This document shows, piece by piece, positions 53,501-63,990 of a DNA stretch of 64,000 bases. The notes below the pieces were generated by a model, which saw nothing but the letters and a program-made list of their open reading frames with translations, was not told the DNA's origin and did no database searches. The DNA is from Periplaneta americana (taxonomy: Eukaryota; Arthropoda; Insecta; Blattodea; Blattidae). How positions within the stretch are numbered: position 1 is the stretch's first letter; each line of letters opens with the position of its first letter. The stretch spans positions 110,301,001 through 110,365,000 of the forward strand of contig NC_091117.1 of the NCBI RefSeq assembly GCF_040183065.1, given 5' to 3'. A program made the position numbers and the translations under genes.

Positions 53501-54963
53501 CAGGCTGTTTCAAAAATACGGGGCATAATTTCAGGTGTGTATTTCCCACATGTAGACAATCGAAATAGTTCATTACAACATGTGTCCGGAAATGATTTAT
53601 TTCCGAGTTATGGCCTTCACAACATTGAAATTCACTTGAACGTTTTTCTTTCCGCAGGTCGTTGCCGTCAAAGGAGACATTAAGAGGGCAATCTGACAGT
53701 TCATTCCGAGGCGAAGGTTACATTCAGTGTTGTGTAGGCGTTAGACTGTGCGACATGTATTCAAATCAAGAGCTGGCAGAGATACACTTCATGTACGGTA
53801 AGGCGGACGGAATGCTGTGCTGGCTCGTCGTTTGTACCAGGAGAGGTACCTATAGCGACAATGTCCAGATCGGAATACATTTGTACGTCTCCATTACCGT
53901 CTGTGCGAGAATGGAGAATTTAACTCTCCTGGTTTGGGAAGGGGACGACCAAGATCTACAACTTCAGAAGTACAGGAGGAGATTCTGGAGGCTGTGAACA
54001 TGACTCCTTCTATCAGCACACGAAGGGTAGCGTTGCAAGTCAATGTTCCTCATACGACTGTCTGGAGACTGTTTAAAGAGTATCAATTGTATCCTTATCA
54101 TTTGCATCGTGTACAGGCCCTGTCACCAGCAGATTACCCTGCACGAGTTAGGTTCTGTCAGTGGTTCTTGCAGCAGGGTGGTGTAAATCCGAACTTTCCT
54201 GCCTTAGTATTATTTACAGATGAAGCACAGTTCACACGAGATGGCATAACAGATTTCCACAATCAGCATGTATGGGCATATGAAAACCCACGTGCAACTG
54301 TTCCATCTCATCACCAGGTGCGGTTCTCCCTCAACATGTGGGCCGGTATCATTGGTGATTGATTAGTTGGACCCCATGTACTTGTAAACAGACTTACGGG
54401 GCAGGCGTACACAAACTTCCTGGAAAACACCATACCTCATGTTTTAGAAGACACTCCACTGATCAATCGTCAACACATTCACTTCTTGCATGATGGCGCT
54501 CCTGCACACTTCAGTCGTACGGCTCGCCGGTACTTGGATCGAAGGTTTCCTGATCGATGGATAGGTAGAGGTGGCCCAATTGCTTGGCCTCCACGCTCAC
54601 CTGATCTGAACCCTCTCGATTTCTACTTGTGGGGCCATTTAAATCATTGGTTTATTCGTCTCCGGTGCCTGATTTGGAATCCCTTCGGAATCGAATTGTG
54701 GCATATTCTCAGGACATACGTGTTCGCAGGTCAATGAGACATCGATGTGAGGTCTGTATTAAAGCAGGAGGTGGACATTTTGAACATCTTCTGTAATGAC
54801 AACGACCTGCAGAAAGAAAAACGTTCCGGTCAATTTCAATGTTGTGAAGGCCATAACTCGGAAATGAAGCATTTTCGGACACATGTTGTCATAAACTATT
54901 TTGATTGTCTACATGTGGGAAATAGATACCTGAAATTATGCCCCGTGTTTTTTAAACATCCTG
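53501..54963 (+). mobile_element. Tc1/mariner-like element, copy 2
   Basis: A 1,463-bp element flanked by TA (53499-53500 and 54964-54965), with ends CAGGCTGTTTCAAAAATACG and, reversed, CAGGATGTTTAAAAAACACG. Same family as 2505-3999, opposite orientation. Confidence 0.92.
53656..54797 (+). pseudogene. Mariner-like transposase, broken (copy 2)
   Basis: The same transposase as copies 1 and 3. The DUF4817-type segment (YSNQELAEIHFMYGKADG) is followed by a one-base deletion near 53810, then the frame resumes with GRGRPRSTTSEVQ, LFTDEAQF and the rest of the catalytic domain. A CGA-to-TGA change creates a stop in GD*LVG near 54359. HDGAPAH and SPDLNPLDFYLWG remain, then a one-base deletion near 54645 shifts the frame again. 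The C-terminus CIKAGGGHFEHLL is present, so this copy defines the end that copy 3 has lost. Three independent lesions make it the most damaged of the three. Confidence 0.9.
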
Positions 54964-55774
54964 TATAGAAATCGCCGGCGAGCACGGCCAGCATGTCGCG
55001 AAAATGAGTCATTCCACGTCAAATCGCACAAATTTTGCCTGGAATAGACTTTCATGTCTCCGATTTAGATAAAACAAATTTTACACATTCTATGGAATGA
55101 AAAAATAAATACGGGTTCTATTATTGTTGTCTATATCTATTATTGTAGTAGATATGCGTTATCAAAGATTCTGAAATAGGTCGCGCATCATTATTGTTAA
55201 ACGTGATTATCTCCACTAATAATCATCACAGAGATTTGCTCTGTCTCAATTTGAAGGTGACAGTACACACTTTATTCTTCGCATTATAATATAAAAATAT
55301 AACTTTGTTAACTTTGTTTTAAAAAAACATTTAAATGTATAAAAATATGTTTTAATGGCAGCGACTTAATTTAAAATTACAGAAAAAAATCCTTAAATAC
55401 CTTGAAATTATTTTAACCGCCCTTAAAAAAATCAGAACTCTACTTCGAGCCGTTGAAGAATAATTAAATGACTCACCAAGCTGCGCGTCTTGAGGTCGCG
55501 GGCTGCATAAGTACTGTTGCAAGATGATGTGCAAGTGCAGCTCCGGATGAGAGTCGTGTGACCACTTTACACGGTTCCACGGTCAGAATATCACTCTTTT
55601 ACGTAATTTACATAACACAGTACTGTATTTAAATATTGTTTTTGTAAAATATACACTTGTGAAAATATCTACAGTTTACACAACACTGGACTTTTAAAAG
55701 TAATCAACTACAACCAATATCAATTCTGACAATCTGAACAAATTTTCATCATGCTCTCTAAGTTAATATCAATT

Positions 55775-56143
55775 CTATTTAATGTCCACCACTTTGCTCT
55801 CACTTTGAAGGGAATCGTTCTTTATCATGGCCCGAGATTTTGTCAGTGGAACAAAAGAATGAAGTTGTAAGGTAGTTCGCACCACTTTTGCTTGTTGGTA
55901 CCTTGAGTAGAAAATATTGCTAAGTTTTTTGTGTTCACTAATGGTAAAAAATTTAAAAGCAATATTAGAAATGTTTTTCTCAGCCCAGTTATACAGTTTC
56001 CTTGGCGTTACAATAGGATCTATACCAGGTTGAAGACTAGCTTTCATAGCAAGCCGCTTAACGGTACCGCCAATGCCATCACAAGGCCCTTTTCCATGTG
56101 ATGTAGCAAAAGAAATGCCACTCAGCACAAATCCCAAACTCAT
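55775..56143 (-). pseudogene. Transposase-like C-terminal fragment (SHGKG family)
   Basis: A 122-codon open segment on the minus strand with FATSHGKGPCDGIGGTVKRL, then KLYNWAEKNISNIAFKFF, and a C-terminal LHSFVPLTKS. I recall the HGKGxxDGIGGxVKR motif from a widespread unnamed animal transposase-like family, where it follows a core motif of SDGxxSQFKN type. That core is absent here, so this is only the C-terminal part, or a last exon. Position inside a TIR-bounded element in the same region supports a transposon origin. Function is not established. Confidence 0.5.
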
Positions 56144-56149
56144 TTTCGT

Positions 56150-57310
56150 GGTAAAATATTTTATTTTTAAAGTTATTTTTTACTCGAAATCAATCTGAAA
56201 CCAACGTAGTTCTATGTAAAATATAATAGATTGTACGCATATTTTTTGGCGTTTTTAAAGTAAGCTGTTATAAAAAAAATATTAAGTTATGTTTAAAAAG
56301 TGACCCTCTAAAACAACCCCATTTGTATTTCAACTTATACTTAAAAGAATTAATATAATAGTTCATTTCTTCCCATTTCAGATGGCACCAACACTCAACG
56401 TTTATGATGCATAGAATCTTAACAATGAGCATTTTCATACTGCGTCGTGGATGAATTTGTCATATAATTAAAAGAGTATAAATAGTAAAATTTTAAAGTA
56501 TGATCCCAGAAAAAATTACAGACCTCTTATTATGATCTGCACAACATATTTTAGAAGATTTAAGCAAATACTAAATGGTCACGTTTCGTATACAGGTGTT
56601 TGATTTGACATGCACACAACACAACACAATACCTACTTCGAAAGACTTAGGAATTATTGTTACATAAATTAAAGGGAAACTGCTATGTGTTGAAGGGACA
56701 TTACGTGAATTTAGAACTAGAGGTTATCTGTTTATTTACGTAAAGTAACACCGCACCACTGATAATGTATTAGTCACTCTCGCTGCTGCTGTCGCAGCTG
56801 CATGCTCCGGCGCGCGGTCTCACTCAATCCGAGCCTTCCGACCCGAACACACCATCAGTAAATTATTTGCACAGCGACTTCTGATTCGAATAGAGTTCCA
56901 AAACCAACGCAGTTCTACGTAAAACATTTCAAAGAATATAATGACATTTTTTTTCCTTTTTAGAAGTAAGTTCCTGATATATGAAAACGTATTTAAAAAA
57001 TATAACCCCCTAAAAGAGGCCCATTTTATATTTTGATTGAACACTAAAAATTAGTATATAATACTGCAATTATTGCACTTTAAAATGATATAAATACGAC
57101 ATTTCTACGATTTAGAGAATCTTCAGTATAACCATTTTCATAATACGTTGCATCAAAATTTACGGAAAATGTAACATTTACTAAATGACTAAATAATTGT
57201 GTCAGCCCGAAAAAATTACACATGGGTTATTTAATTTCATCAATAGAATATATGAAAAAAAAATTGAGCAAATATTAAGTTGTCATGTTTCGTAGGTGTT
57301 CGATTTGACA
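56150..57310. repeat. Diverged tandem duplication, about 430-bp units
   Basis: 56150-56615 and 56885-57310 share in order CCAACG.AGTTCTA.GTAAAA, then GTATGTTT-type AT-rich text, AAAAAATTACA, GCAAATA.TAA and GTTTCGTA..GGTGTT. Both end in the element's terminal-like motif. Confidence 0.65.
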
Positions 57311-57332
57311 TGGAATGACTCAAATACAAGGC

Positions 57333-58050
57333 GAACAAGGGGCATACAAGGAGAACAAGGGAAATACAAGGAGAAGAAGGGGACAACAAGGAGAACAATA
57401 GGAAGACAGGAATATCAAGAGAATTAAAAGGAGAAAAGGGAAAAACAATGAGAATGAGATGACAGGAATAACAAAGGGAATACAAGGAGGATAAAGGAAA
57501 TAAAAAGAGAAGAAAGGGAAGACAAGGAGAACAAAGTGTACAAGGAGAACAAATGAAGCACAAAGAGAAAGGCATGGAGGAAAAAGAAAATGCTAAAATA
57601 ACAGTGGAAGTCAAAAAAGGGAGAATAGGTAGGCCTATTAGGATGGCAACAAACTTACAGGAAGAAAAGGGGGAAGAAGGAGAACAAGGGAAGATAACTG
57701 GACAAAGAGAAGACAGGAAGAACAGGGGTAATAAAAGAAGAACAAGGAAAAGACAAAGCAAATAGGGCGAATACTAAGAGGTCTAGGAACATACAAGTAG
57801 AAAAGGGGGGAAGAAGAATAAGGGGAGTACAAATACAAGGAAAGACAAGGGGACAAAGATAAGGTAAAGAGAACAAGGGGAATAAAACAAGAACAAGGAA
57901 AAGATAATTAAAATAAGGGAAATACAATGAGAATAAGGAGAAGACAAGGAGAGCAAGGGGCAAAGGAGAACAATGGCAATACAAGGAGAAGACAAGAAAT
58001 AAGAGGAATAATGGAAATACAAGAAAAAGGAGTAGACAAGGAAGACAAGG
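57333..58050 (+). repeat. Polypurine minisatellite, about 720 bp
   Basis: Irregular copies of ACAAGGAGAACAAGGGGAAT-like units with very few pyrimidines other than the C of ACAAGG. Long pyrimidine-strand frames on the minus strand are by-products. Confidence 0.92.
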
Positions 58051-58149
58051 CGAATACAAATACTGCCTTTCATACAGATTTTTCCGCTGGACAGAACCCA
58101 TACAAGTTCTACAAAGATTTGCAGCATAGTAAAGCTATGCAGATTTTTG

Positions 58150-59440
58150 TATGTTAAGCTCAGAGAATAAGGAGAGCAGTACGATAAAGATGCCGTTATC
58201 ATCTACCTTGTTCAACATGTACTTGGAGAATTTAGTGAAGAACTTTTTCAGAACATGAGAAGGATGATAGTAGGAGGAAGAAGAATAAATTGTATCAGAT
58301 TTGCTCATATGATGTTGTTAGCATAAGACAGGCGTGTCCAAAGAAATTGGTAGCGCCGAATCACTGCTAATGCAACCTGCAAAACTTAAGTCTACGTTTG
58401 AGGAGTGTGGATGGAGAGGTAACTCATACAAATCACAAAGTGTGTCAGCGGTGGATTACTTCATTTAGCTGTTACCAGTGGTTGTTTATTTGTCACATTA
58501 TCAAAGTTAATAATGTATATTTACACAAAATCATTTCTTGAAATACGTATTTCTCTGCAGTTACTTTTTTGAATACAACGCAATCAACATTTCTTTGAAA
58601 CTGAATATAATGCATGTAATGTATAAATCGCCTTATATTGAATTTTATATACTAATGAACTGTTATTAACTAATTATTGGTTACGATGTTTCCATATCAA
58701 ATTAATCAATAAATCACTGTAAAGAACAGTAGGCTATGTGTGGAACAATATATAATAATTATGTTTAACCATTATTATTCCCTAATCTTCTTTATCGACC
58801 CTAGCAGAAACAACTTCAAAATCTGGTGTTATATCTGCGAAACGTGCGAATTGAAACGAAGCAGTAGAACAAGTAGACAGCTTCAAATACTTGGGGTGCA
58901 GTATAAGCAGTAACATTAACTGCTGCCAGGAAGTCGAAAGGAGGACAGCAATGGTAAAGGAAGCTTTTAATAGAAAAAAGAGAATCTTCTGCGAGCCTCT
59001 GGGAAAATAAGTAAGGAAGAGATTAGTGAAATTATATGTGTGTGTGGAGTGTGTCATTATATGGAGCAGAAACATGGGCATTACGAAGAAGTGGAGAGAA
59101 GCGAATAGAAACATTTGAAATGTGGATATGGAGAAGAATGAAGCGTGTGCAATGGACAGACAGAATAAGAAATGAAATGTGTTTTAAACAGTGGGTGAAG
59201 AAAGAATGATATTGAAACTGATCAGGAAGAAAAAAAGAGATCAGTTGGGTCACTCGCTAAGAAGAAACTGCCTACTAAAAGATGCATTGGAAGGAATGGT
59301 GAACGGGAGAAGAGTTCGAGGCAGAAAAAGATACCAGGTGGTAGACGACATTAAGATATATGAATCGTATGTGGAGACTAAGACGAAGGCAGAAAATAGG
59401 AACGACTGGAGAATGCTAGGTTTACAGTGAAAGCCTGCCC
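58150..59440 (+). pseudogene. Non-LTR retrotransposon RT relic
   Basis: 58195-58325 reads LSSTLFNMYLENLVKNFF and then INCIRFAHMMLLA, matching an RT palm where RFADDMALL is expected (ADD changed to AHM). After about 500 bp of unrelated sequence it resumes: VDSFKYLGCSISSNINC, RRTAMVKEAFNRK, WRRMKRVQWTDRIRNE, RDQLGHSLRRNCLLKDALEGM, GRRVRGRKRYQVVDDIK and NDWRMLG. These are the RT thumb and C-terminal region of an insect LINE commonly annotated as endonuclease-reverse transcriptase. The clade is uncertain (RTE- or L1-like). Frameshifts and the interruption make it dead. Confidence 0.7.
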
Positions 59441-59803
59441 TTGGTCAAAACACTATGAGTGAATGAAGCGTAGAGAAGTCATTGACAACGAAAAAGTTGT
59501 CTGTACAATTATGGGCAAAAATTCAATGGTTTTCTATGCTCGTACGTCAGGTTTGAAAAATAATATTCTTTCGTATCTTGTAGAATTTTTTTTGTTTTAT
59601 AATTTGTGTGCATTACTTTTCATTTCAAAAGACATCATTATAACGAATATACCGCGATTTATGCAACTAGTCCCTTACGCCACTGGATGGATGGACGGTA
59701 TCGCTCCACACCCCCATCGCCATAACAACACAGACGAAGTAAGACATATCTCCTTTCTCTCTCTTTTCACAGTGAGACAAGATACATCACACAGGCTTTA
59801 TTA

Positions 59804-59805
59804 CA

Positions 59806-59890
<85 letters not shown>

Positions 59891-59910
59891 GCCTACTAAT
59901 ACTACTACTA
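59804..59910 (+). repeat. (CTA)n microsatellite
   Basis: About 30 CTA/ACT units, with a short interruption near 59890. Confidence 0.97.
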
Positions 59911-60063
59911 CATGCTCTTAATATTCTATCGTAACTAGTACAAACTACTACCATTTCGCTGAAGCTTTCAAATAATTTATTCAAAATGTAAATGTAAATG
60001 TACTTATTTTGCTAATAAACAGATAAAAGGCGGCAAAAGGACTAGAAATAATAATAATACTAG

Positions 60064-60172
60064 CCACCACACTCCATTATCTCTTGGCATAGTTCCGTCA
60101 TAAGTGATGCCTTATTGATGTCACTTGTGAGATTCCAACGTGTCTTCGATCAATTGACTAAACAATATGTCA
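60064..60172 (-). repeat. Dispersed repeat R, copy 4 (inverted)
   Basis: Minus strand: TTGTTTAGTCAATTGATCG, then CTCACAAGTGACATCAATAA, then CAAGAGATAATGGAG. Confidence 0.75.
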
Positions 60173-60294
60173 AAAATTTAGAACTGGAAACAAATCGTCT
60201 TCTTCCCTGCATATTGTCACAGCTCGCCAATGTCATTTTCTCTATTGCTGTCTTCTTCAACATGTATGACGGAACAGAGTAATATCACAGTATA

Positions 60295-61558
60295 CAGGGT
60301 GTTTCAAAAATACGGGGCATAATTTCAGGTATGTATTTCCCACATGTAGACATTCGACATAGTTCATTACAACATGTGTCCGGAAATGCTTTATTTCCGA
60401 GTTATGGCCTTCACAACATTGATATTCACTTGAACGTTTTTCTTTCCGCAGGTCGTTGCCGTCAAAGGAGACATTAAGAGGGCACTCTGACAGTTCATTC
60501 CGAGGCGAAGGTTACATTCAGTGTTGTGTAGGCGTTAGACTGTGCGACACGTATTCAAATCAAGAGCTGGCAGAAATACACTTCATGTACGGTAAGGCGG
60601 ACGGCAATGCTGCGCTGGCTCGTCGTTTGTACCAGGAGAGGTACCCACAGCGACAATGTCCAGATCGGAATACATTTGTACGTCTCCGTTACCGTCTGTG
60701 CGAGAATGGAGAATTTAACTCTCCTGGTTTGGGAAGGGGACGACCAAGATCTACAACTTCAGAAGTACAGGAGGAGATTCTGGAGGCTGTGAACATGACT
60801 CCTTCTATCAGCACACGAAGGGTAGCGTTGCAAGTCAATGTTCCTCATACGACTGTCTGGAGACTGTTGAAAGAGTATCAATTGTATCCTTATCATTTGC
60901 AACGTGTACAGGCCCTGTCACCAGCAGATTACCCTGCACGAGTTAGGTTCTGTCAGTGGTTCATGCAGAAGGGTGGTGTAAATCCGAACTTTCCTGCCTT
61001 AGTATTATTTACAGATGAAGCACAGTTCACACGAGATGGCATAACAGATTTCCACAATCAGCACGTATGGGCGTATGAAAACTCACGTGCAGCTGTTCCA
61101 TCTCATCACCAGGTGCGGTTCTCCCTCATCATGTGGGCCGGTATCATTGGTGATCGATTAGTTGGACCGCATGTACTTGTAAACAGACTTACGGGGCAGG
61201 CGTACACAAACTTCCTGGAAAACACCATACCTCATGTTTTAGAAGACACTCCACTGATCAATCGTCAACACATTCACTTCTTGCATGATGGCGCTCCTGC
61301 ACACTTCAGTCGTACGGCTCGCCGGTACTTGGATCGAAGGTTTCCTGATCGATGGATAGGTAGAGGTGGCCCAATTGCTTGGCCTCCACGCTCACCTGAT
61401 CTGAACCCTCTCGATTTCTACTTGTGGGGCCATTTAAAATCATTGGTTTATTCGTCTCCGGTGCCTGATTTGGAATCCCTTCGGAATCGAATTGTGGCAT
61501 ATTCTGAGGACATACGTGTTCGCAGGTCAATGAGACATCGATGTGAGGTCTGTATAGT
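60295..61558 (+). mobile_element. Tc1/mariner-like element, copy 3 (3' end deleted)
   Basis: The left end CAGGGTGTTTCAAAAATACG is intact and preceded by TA (60293-60294). The right terminal repeat is missing. Sequence matches copies 1 and 2 up to GAGGTCTGTAT (about 61554) and then leaves the element. The junction reads CTGTATA, which equals the CCCTGTATA end plus flanking TA of an intact copy. This points to a deletion across CTGTAT microhomology. Confidence 0.88.
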
Positions 61559-61571
61559 GAATATCACGTAA
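60456..61571 (+). CDS. Mariner-like transposase, open but C-terminally altered (copy 3)
   Basis: The only one of the three copies with an uninterrupted frame: 371 codons from TTG 60456, or 328 from the first ATG at 60585. The conserved region extends upstream of that ATG, so the true start is unresolved. Numbered from 60456: DUF4817-type helix-turn-helix at about residues 34-80 (YSNQELAEIHFMY, NAALARRLYQERYP); RLRYRLCENGEF; a GRGRPRS hinge-like segment; a second helix-turn-helix near 130 (TTVWRLLKEYQL); catalytic D187 (LFTDEAQF), D278 (HDGAPAH) and D315 (SPDLNPLDFYLWG), with 36 residues between the last two. The last 10 residues of the family (AGGGHFEHLL after CEVCI+K/Q) are replaced by VNIT from flanking DNA. 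Without a right end this copy cannot move itself, though the protein might act on other copies if made. Confidence 0.88.
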   Translation: MPSKETLRGHSDSSFRGEGYIQCCVGVRLCDTYSNQELAEIHFMYGKADGNAALARRLYQERYPQRQCPDRNTFVRLRYRLCENGEFNSPGLGRGRPRSTTSEVQEEILEAVNMTPSISTRRVALQVNVPHTTVWRLLKEYQLYPYHLQRVQALSPADYPARVRFCQWFMQKGGVNPNFPALVLFTDEAQFTRDGITDFHNQHVWAYENSRAAVPSHHQVRFSLIMWAGIIGDRLVGPHVLVNRLTGQAYTNFLENTIPHVLEDTPLINRQHIHFLHDGAPAHFSRTARRYLDRRFPDRWIGRGGPIAWPPRSPDLNPLDFYLWGHLKSLVYSSPVPDLESLRNRIVAYSEDIRVRRSMRHRCEVCIVNIT

Positions 61572-62685
61572 GTTCAGTTCCCAAACAGCAAATATTTCCG
61601 CCTTGTCAGTGTTGCCAACTGTTACCAAATATCACCACATGTAGTAAAATCACGATCCTATGTACTGAATGACTTCTTTACTCACCGTACTTTACTTTAA
61701 TGTTGGAAGGTTATTCTAAATAGTTTCAATAATAATGAGAAATGTATTGCTATGTTCTATTCTTTTATTCCTTTACATTATTATTAGTATTAGCATTAAT
61801 AGGTTACTAGACGTAAATATACAACAAAGTATAGTATATAATATTCAAGAATCAAATCTGTTCCAAGACCAATTAAATTATTGTCACTTCACTTCAAAGA
61901 TTCCAGCGTACATATACTGTACTTCCTAAAGGTAGATAAATTAATAACCAATTGACTTTTGGTTGGAATTCGAATGAACTTCTGATTATCTTTTGAAATT
62001 AGTAAGGAAATGGATAATACAACTAGGCTAAAACTGAAATAATAATAAATCAACTTACAAAAATAATTTTGGTCCTTAAAAGCCATAAGTAATTTCACTT
62101 CTAGATACCTTTTTAAAGATTTCATTTGTTTGTAAATTGCTTAATAATGTTACACTTACACTTATTATTTATGGAACTCCACGTCTGTCATTGAAAACAT
62201 GTATGATACATGACTGTGAAGTCTCTTTTTGGCTCTTGTGTCCTAAATTTAAATAAGAAAAAACAAATGATTCAAGAAATGTGAGCTGGTGTAAATTAAA
62301 TACTCAATTAATAAAATAATTACTACCAAAAGAGTATTTTATTAATTCTATACAAAAGATGGATTACACAGAACAGATGGCCAGAAATCATAGATTTATA
62401 CACAACATACAGCATGAAACGATCATCAAAAAATGCTTTTTGTACACAATAACATCTTTCAAACGAAGTGAAATAGCCAATAAGTTCAATAAATATTATG
62501 CTAATAAGTAATAACTATAATTAATAATTATCTACAAGCTATAAAAGGGAATAAAATAGTATATTGTTGAAATTAGGGGGTATGGTTTATTACGTGTATT
62601 TATAATTTTAATTACTTTTTCTACATTTAATTATATTTTAATTTCTATTAGATTAGTTGGTGGTGTGGGTGTTAGTTTTATCTGT
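61572..62685. other. AT-rich spacer
   Basis: No gene or repeat recognised. Confidence 0.45.
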
Positions 62686-62689
62686 GTAC

Positions 62690-63835
62690 GTCAGACTATT
62701 AAGGAAAAACTGAAAGAAATATTAAATCTACAATCTACTTTATATAACAATATTTAATCAAGAACTGAATATTACTATTCATTTAATAACATAAGACCCA
62801 AAACATCTCCAAGTCCAGAAAATACACATGCTGATTTTCTTAAATATGTTGGCAAACAAGCAAACTCACTACTTTTATCTTGTAATCTCAACTAAAATAC
62901 AATATCTGTCTGGAGAAAATCTATCATAACATCAATTTTGAAAAGCAATTATTCAACTAATATCTTTTCGAGTTATCGACAGATACCACTTACCAGTATG
63001 ATAGCCAAAATTATGGAAGAGATGATTTCATAGATTGAATTGGTTCCTGGAATCTAGTAACTAACTTTCATCTTATTGAGTTGACTTTAGAAAATTACAT
63101 TCAACAAATGGACAGATTTTAAATTTTAGTCAAGATATTAAAGATATTTTAAACAGAAAACAAAACACCTTAGCAATTTTAATTTATTTTCAAGGATCAT
63201 ATGGCTCTGTAAATATAAATCACTTAAGAAATTGCAAACTTAGGGTGTCCATGATAAAGTGTTACATTGGGTCAGTGACTTGATTATTTGATTCATTGTC
63301 ACAAATATGTAAATAGAGACAGATTCATCTGGGCTTCCCACATTGTTGTTTTCAGGAATACATTTTCCAATATTAATGTCGATGGTCTAACTAAAGAAAT
63401 AGGTCTTATGATAATCTCATCATTTGCAGATAATATGGTTGTCTAGAACAAAAAATCACAGTCCACAAATATTAATAAACTGAGCCAAAATCCCAACAGA
63501 CTTTTTGACTCTACTTGGAGAACTCAAACTTGCTCAATCAAGGGAAACTTTACTAATAAAACACAATCCCAAGTTATTTCAAAATGAATAGTATATAAGT
63601 TAACTTTAACAGATGATGTTAAGAAATGTGATACTTCTCCAGACATTTTAAAAATCATTAGAAACGATAAATGATCTGGTCAGTGAGTGACTACATACAG
63701 TATTTTTTATAGATGGATCCTGTTTACCAAGCCATAGATGTAGTGGTGTTGTAGTACAATACCAGTATATTCCCTTTTACAGGGAATTATATTCAAACAC
63801 TTGTTTGCCCCATTTTAACCGTGACAATGCTTTTT
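62690..63835 (+). pseudogene. Highly decayed non-LTR retrotransposon (RT to RNase H region)
   Basis: Short frame patches in the expected order: SYRQIPLTSMIAKIMEEMIS near 62970-63030 (RT block PISL..IAKxxE), a VNINHLRN patch near 63205-63230, ISSFADNMVV near 63417-63445 (cf. FADDMVV, with D changed to N), and FIDGSCLPSHRCSGVVVQY near 63705-63760 (cf. the FTDGS start of RNase H). Stops and frameshifts are frequent and no block is longer than about 25 residues. The clade cannot be told. The sequence runs toward a CTAA repeat at 63937-63990 that may be the microsatellite tail of the element. Confidence 0.5.
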
Positions 63836-63936
63836 AGTTTTTTAAACTTTCTGGTTATTGTATTGTGTTTGTGTTTAGTGAAAGATTTTAGATAAGGGTG
63901 CAAATAGCCATAGTAGCTGACGCGCCCTTTTTAAAT

Positions 63937-63990
63937 GCCACTAACTAACTAACTAGCTAACTAACTAACTAATTAACTAACTAACTTCAA
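63937..63990 (+). repeat. (ACTA)n tetranucleotide repeat
   Basis: About 13 units of ACTA with minor variants, directly after the decayed LINE; possibly its 3' tail. Confidence 0.9.

Larger units (their letters stand above)
55005..57322. mobile_element. 2.3-kb TIR element (TGAGTCATTCCA ends)
   Basis: Left TGAGTCATTCCACGTCAAAT and right, reversed, TGAGTCATTCCATGTCAAAT are inverted repeats of about 24 bp. The interior carries a minus-strand transposase-like fragment (55775-56143) and a diverged duplication of about 430 bp (56150-56615 and 56885-57310), each unit ending in a GTGTTYGATTTGACATG terminal-like motif. I see no clear target duplication. Confidence 0.7.

Noticed and set aside
57240-58202. 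Several hydrophobic minus-strand frames resembling membrane proteins
   Set aside because: They are the complement of a polypurine minisatellite (Leu/Ser/Phe/Pro-rich by composition).
58325-58360. CAGGCGTGTCCAAAG as a hAT end inserted in the LINE relic
   Set aside because: It resembles a hAT start, but no reverse end or target duplication was found before the LINE resumes.
59463-59891. 142-codon frame ending in a long tyrosine run
   Set aside because: The open frame is produced by a (CTA)n microsatellite. No recognisable domain upstream.
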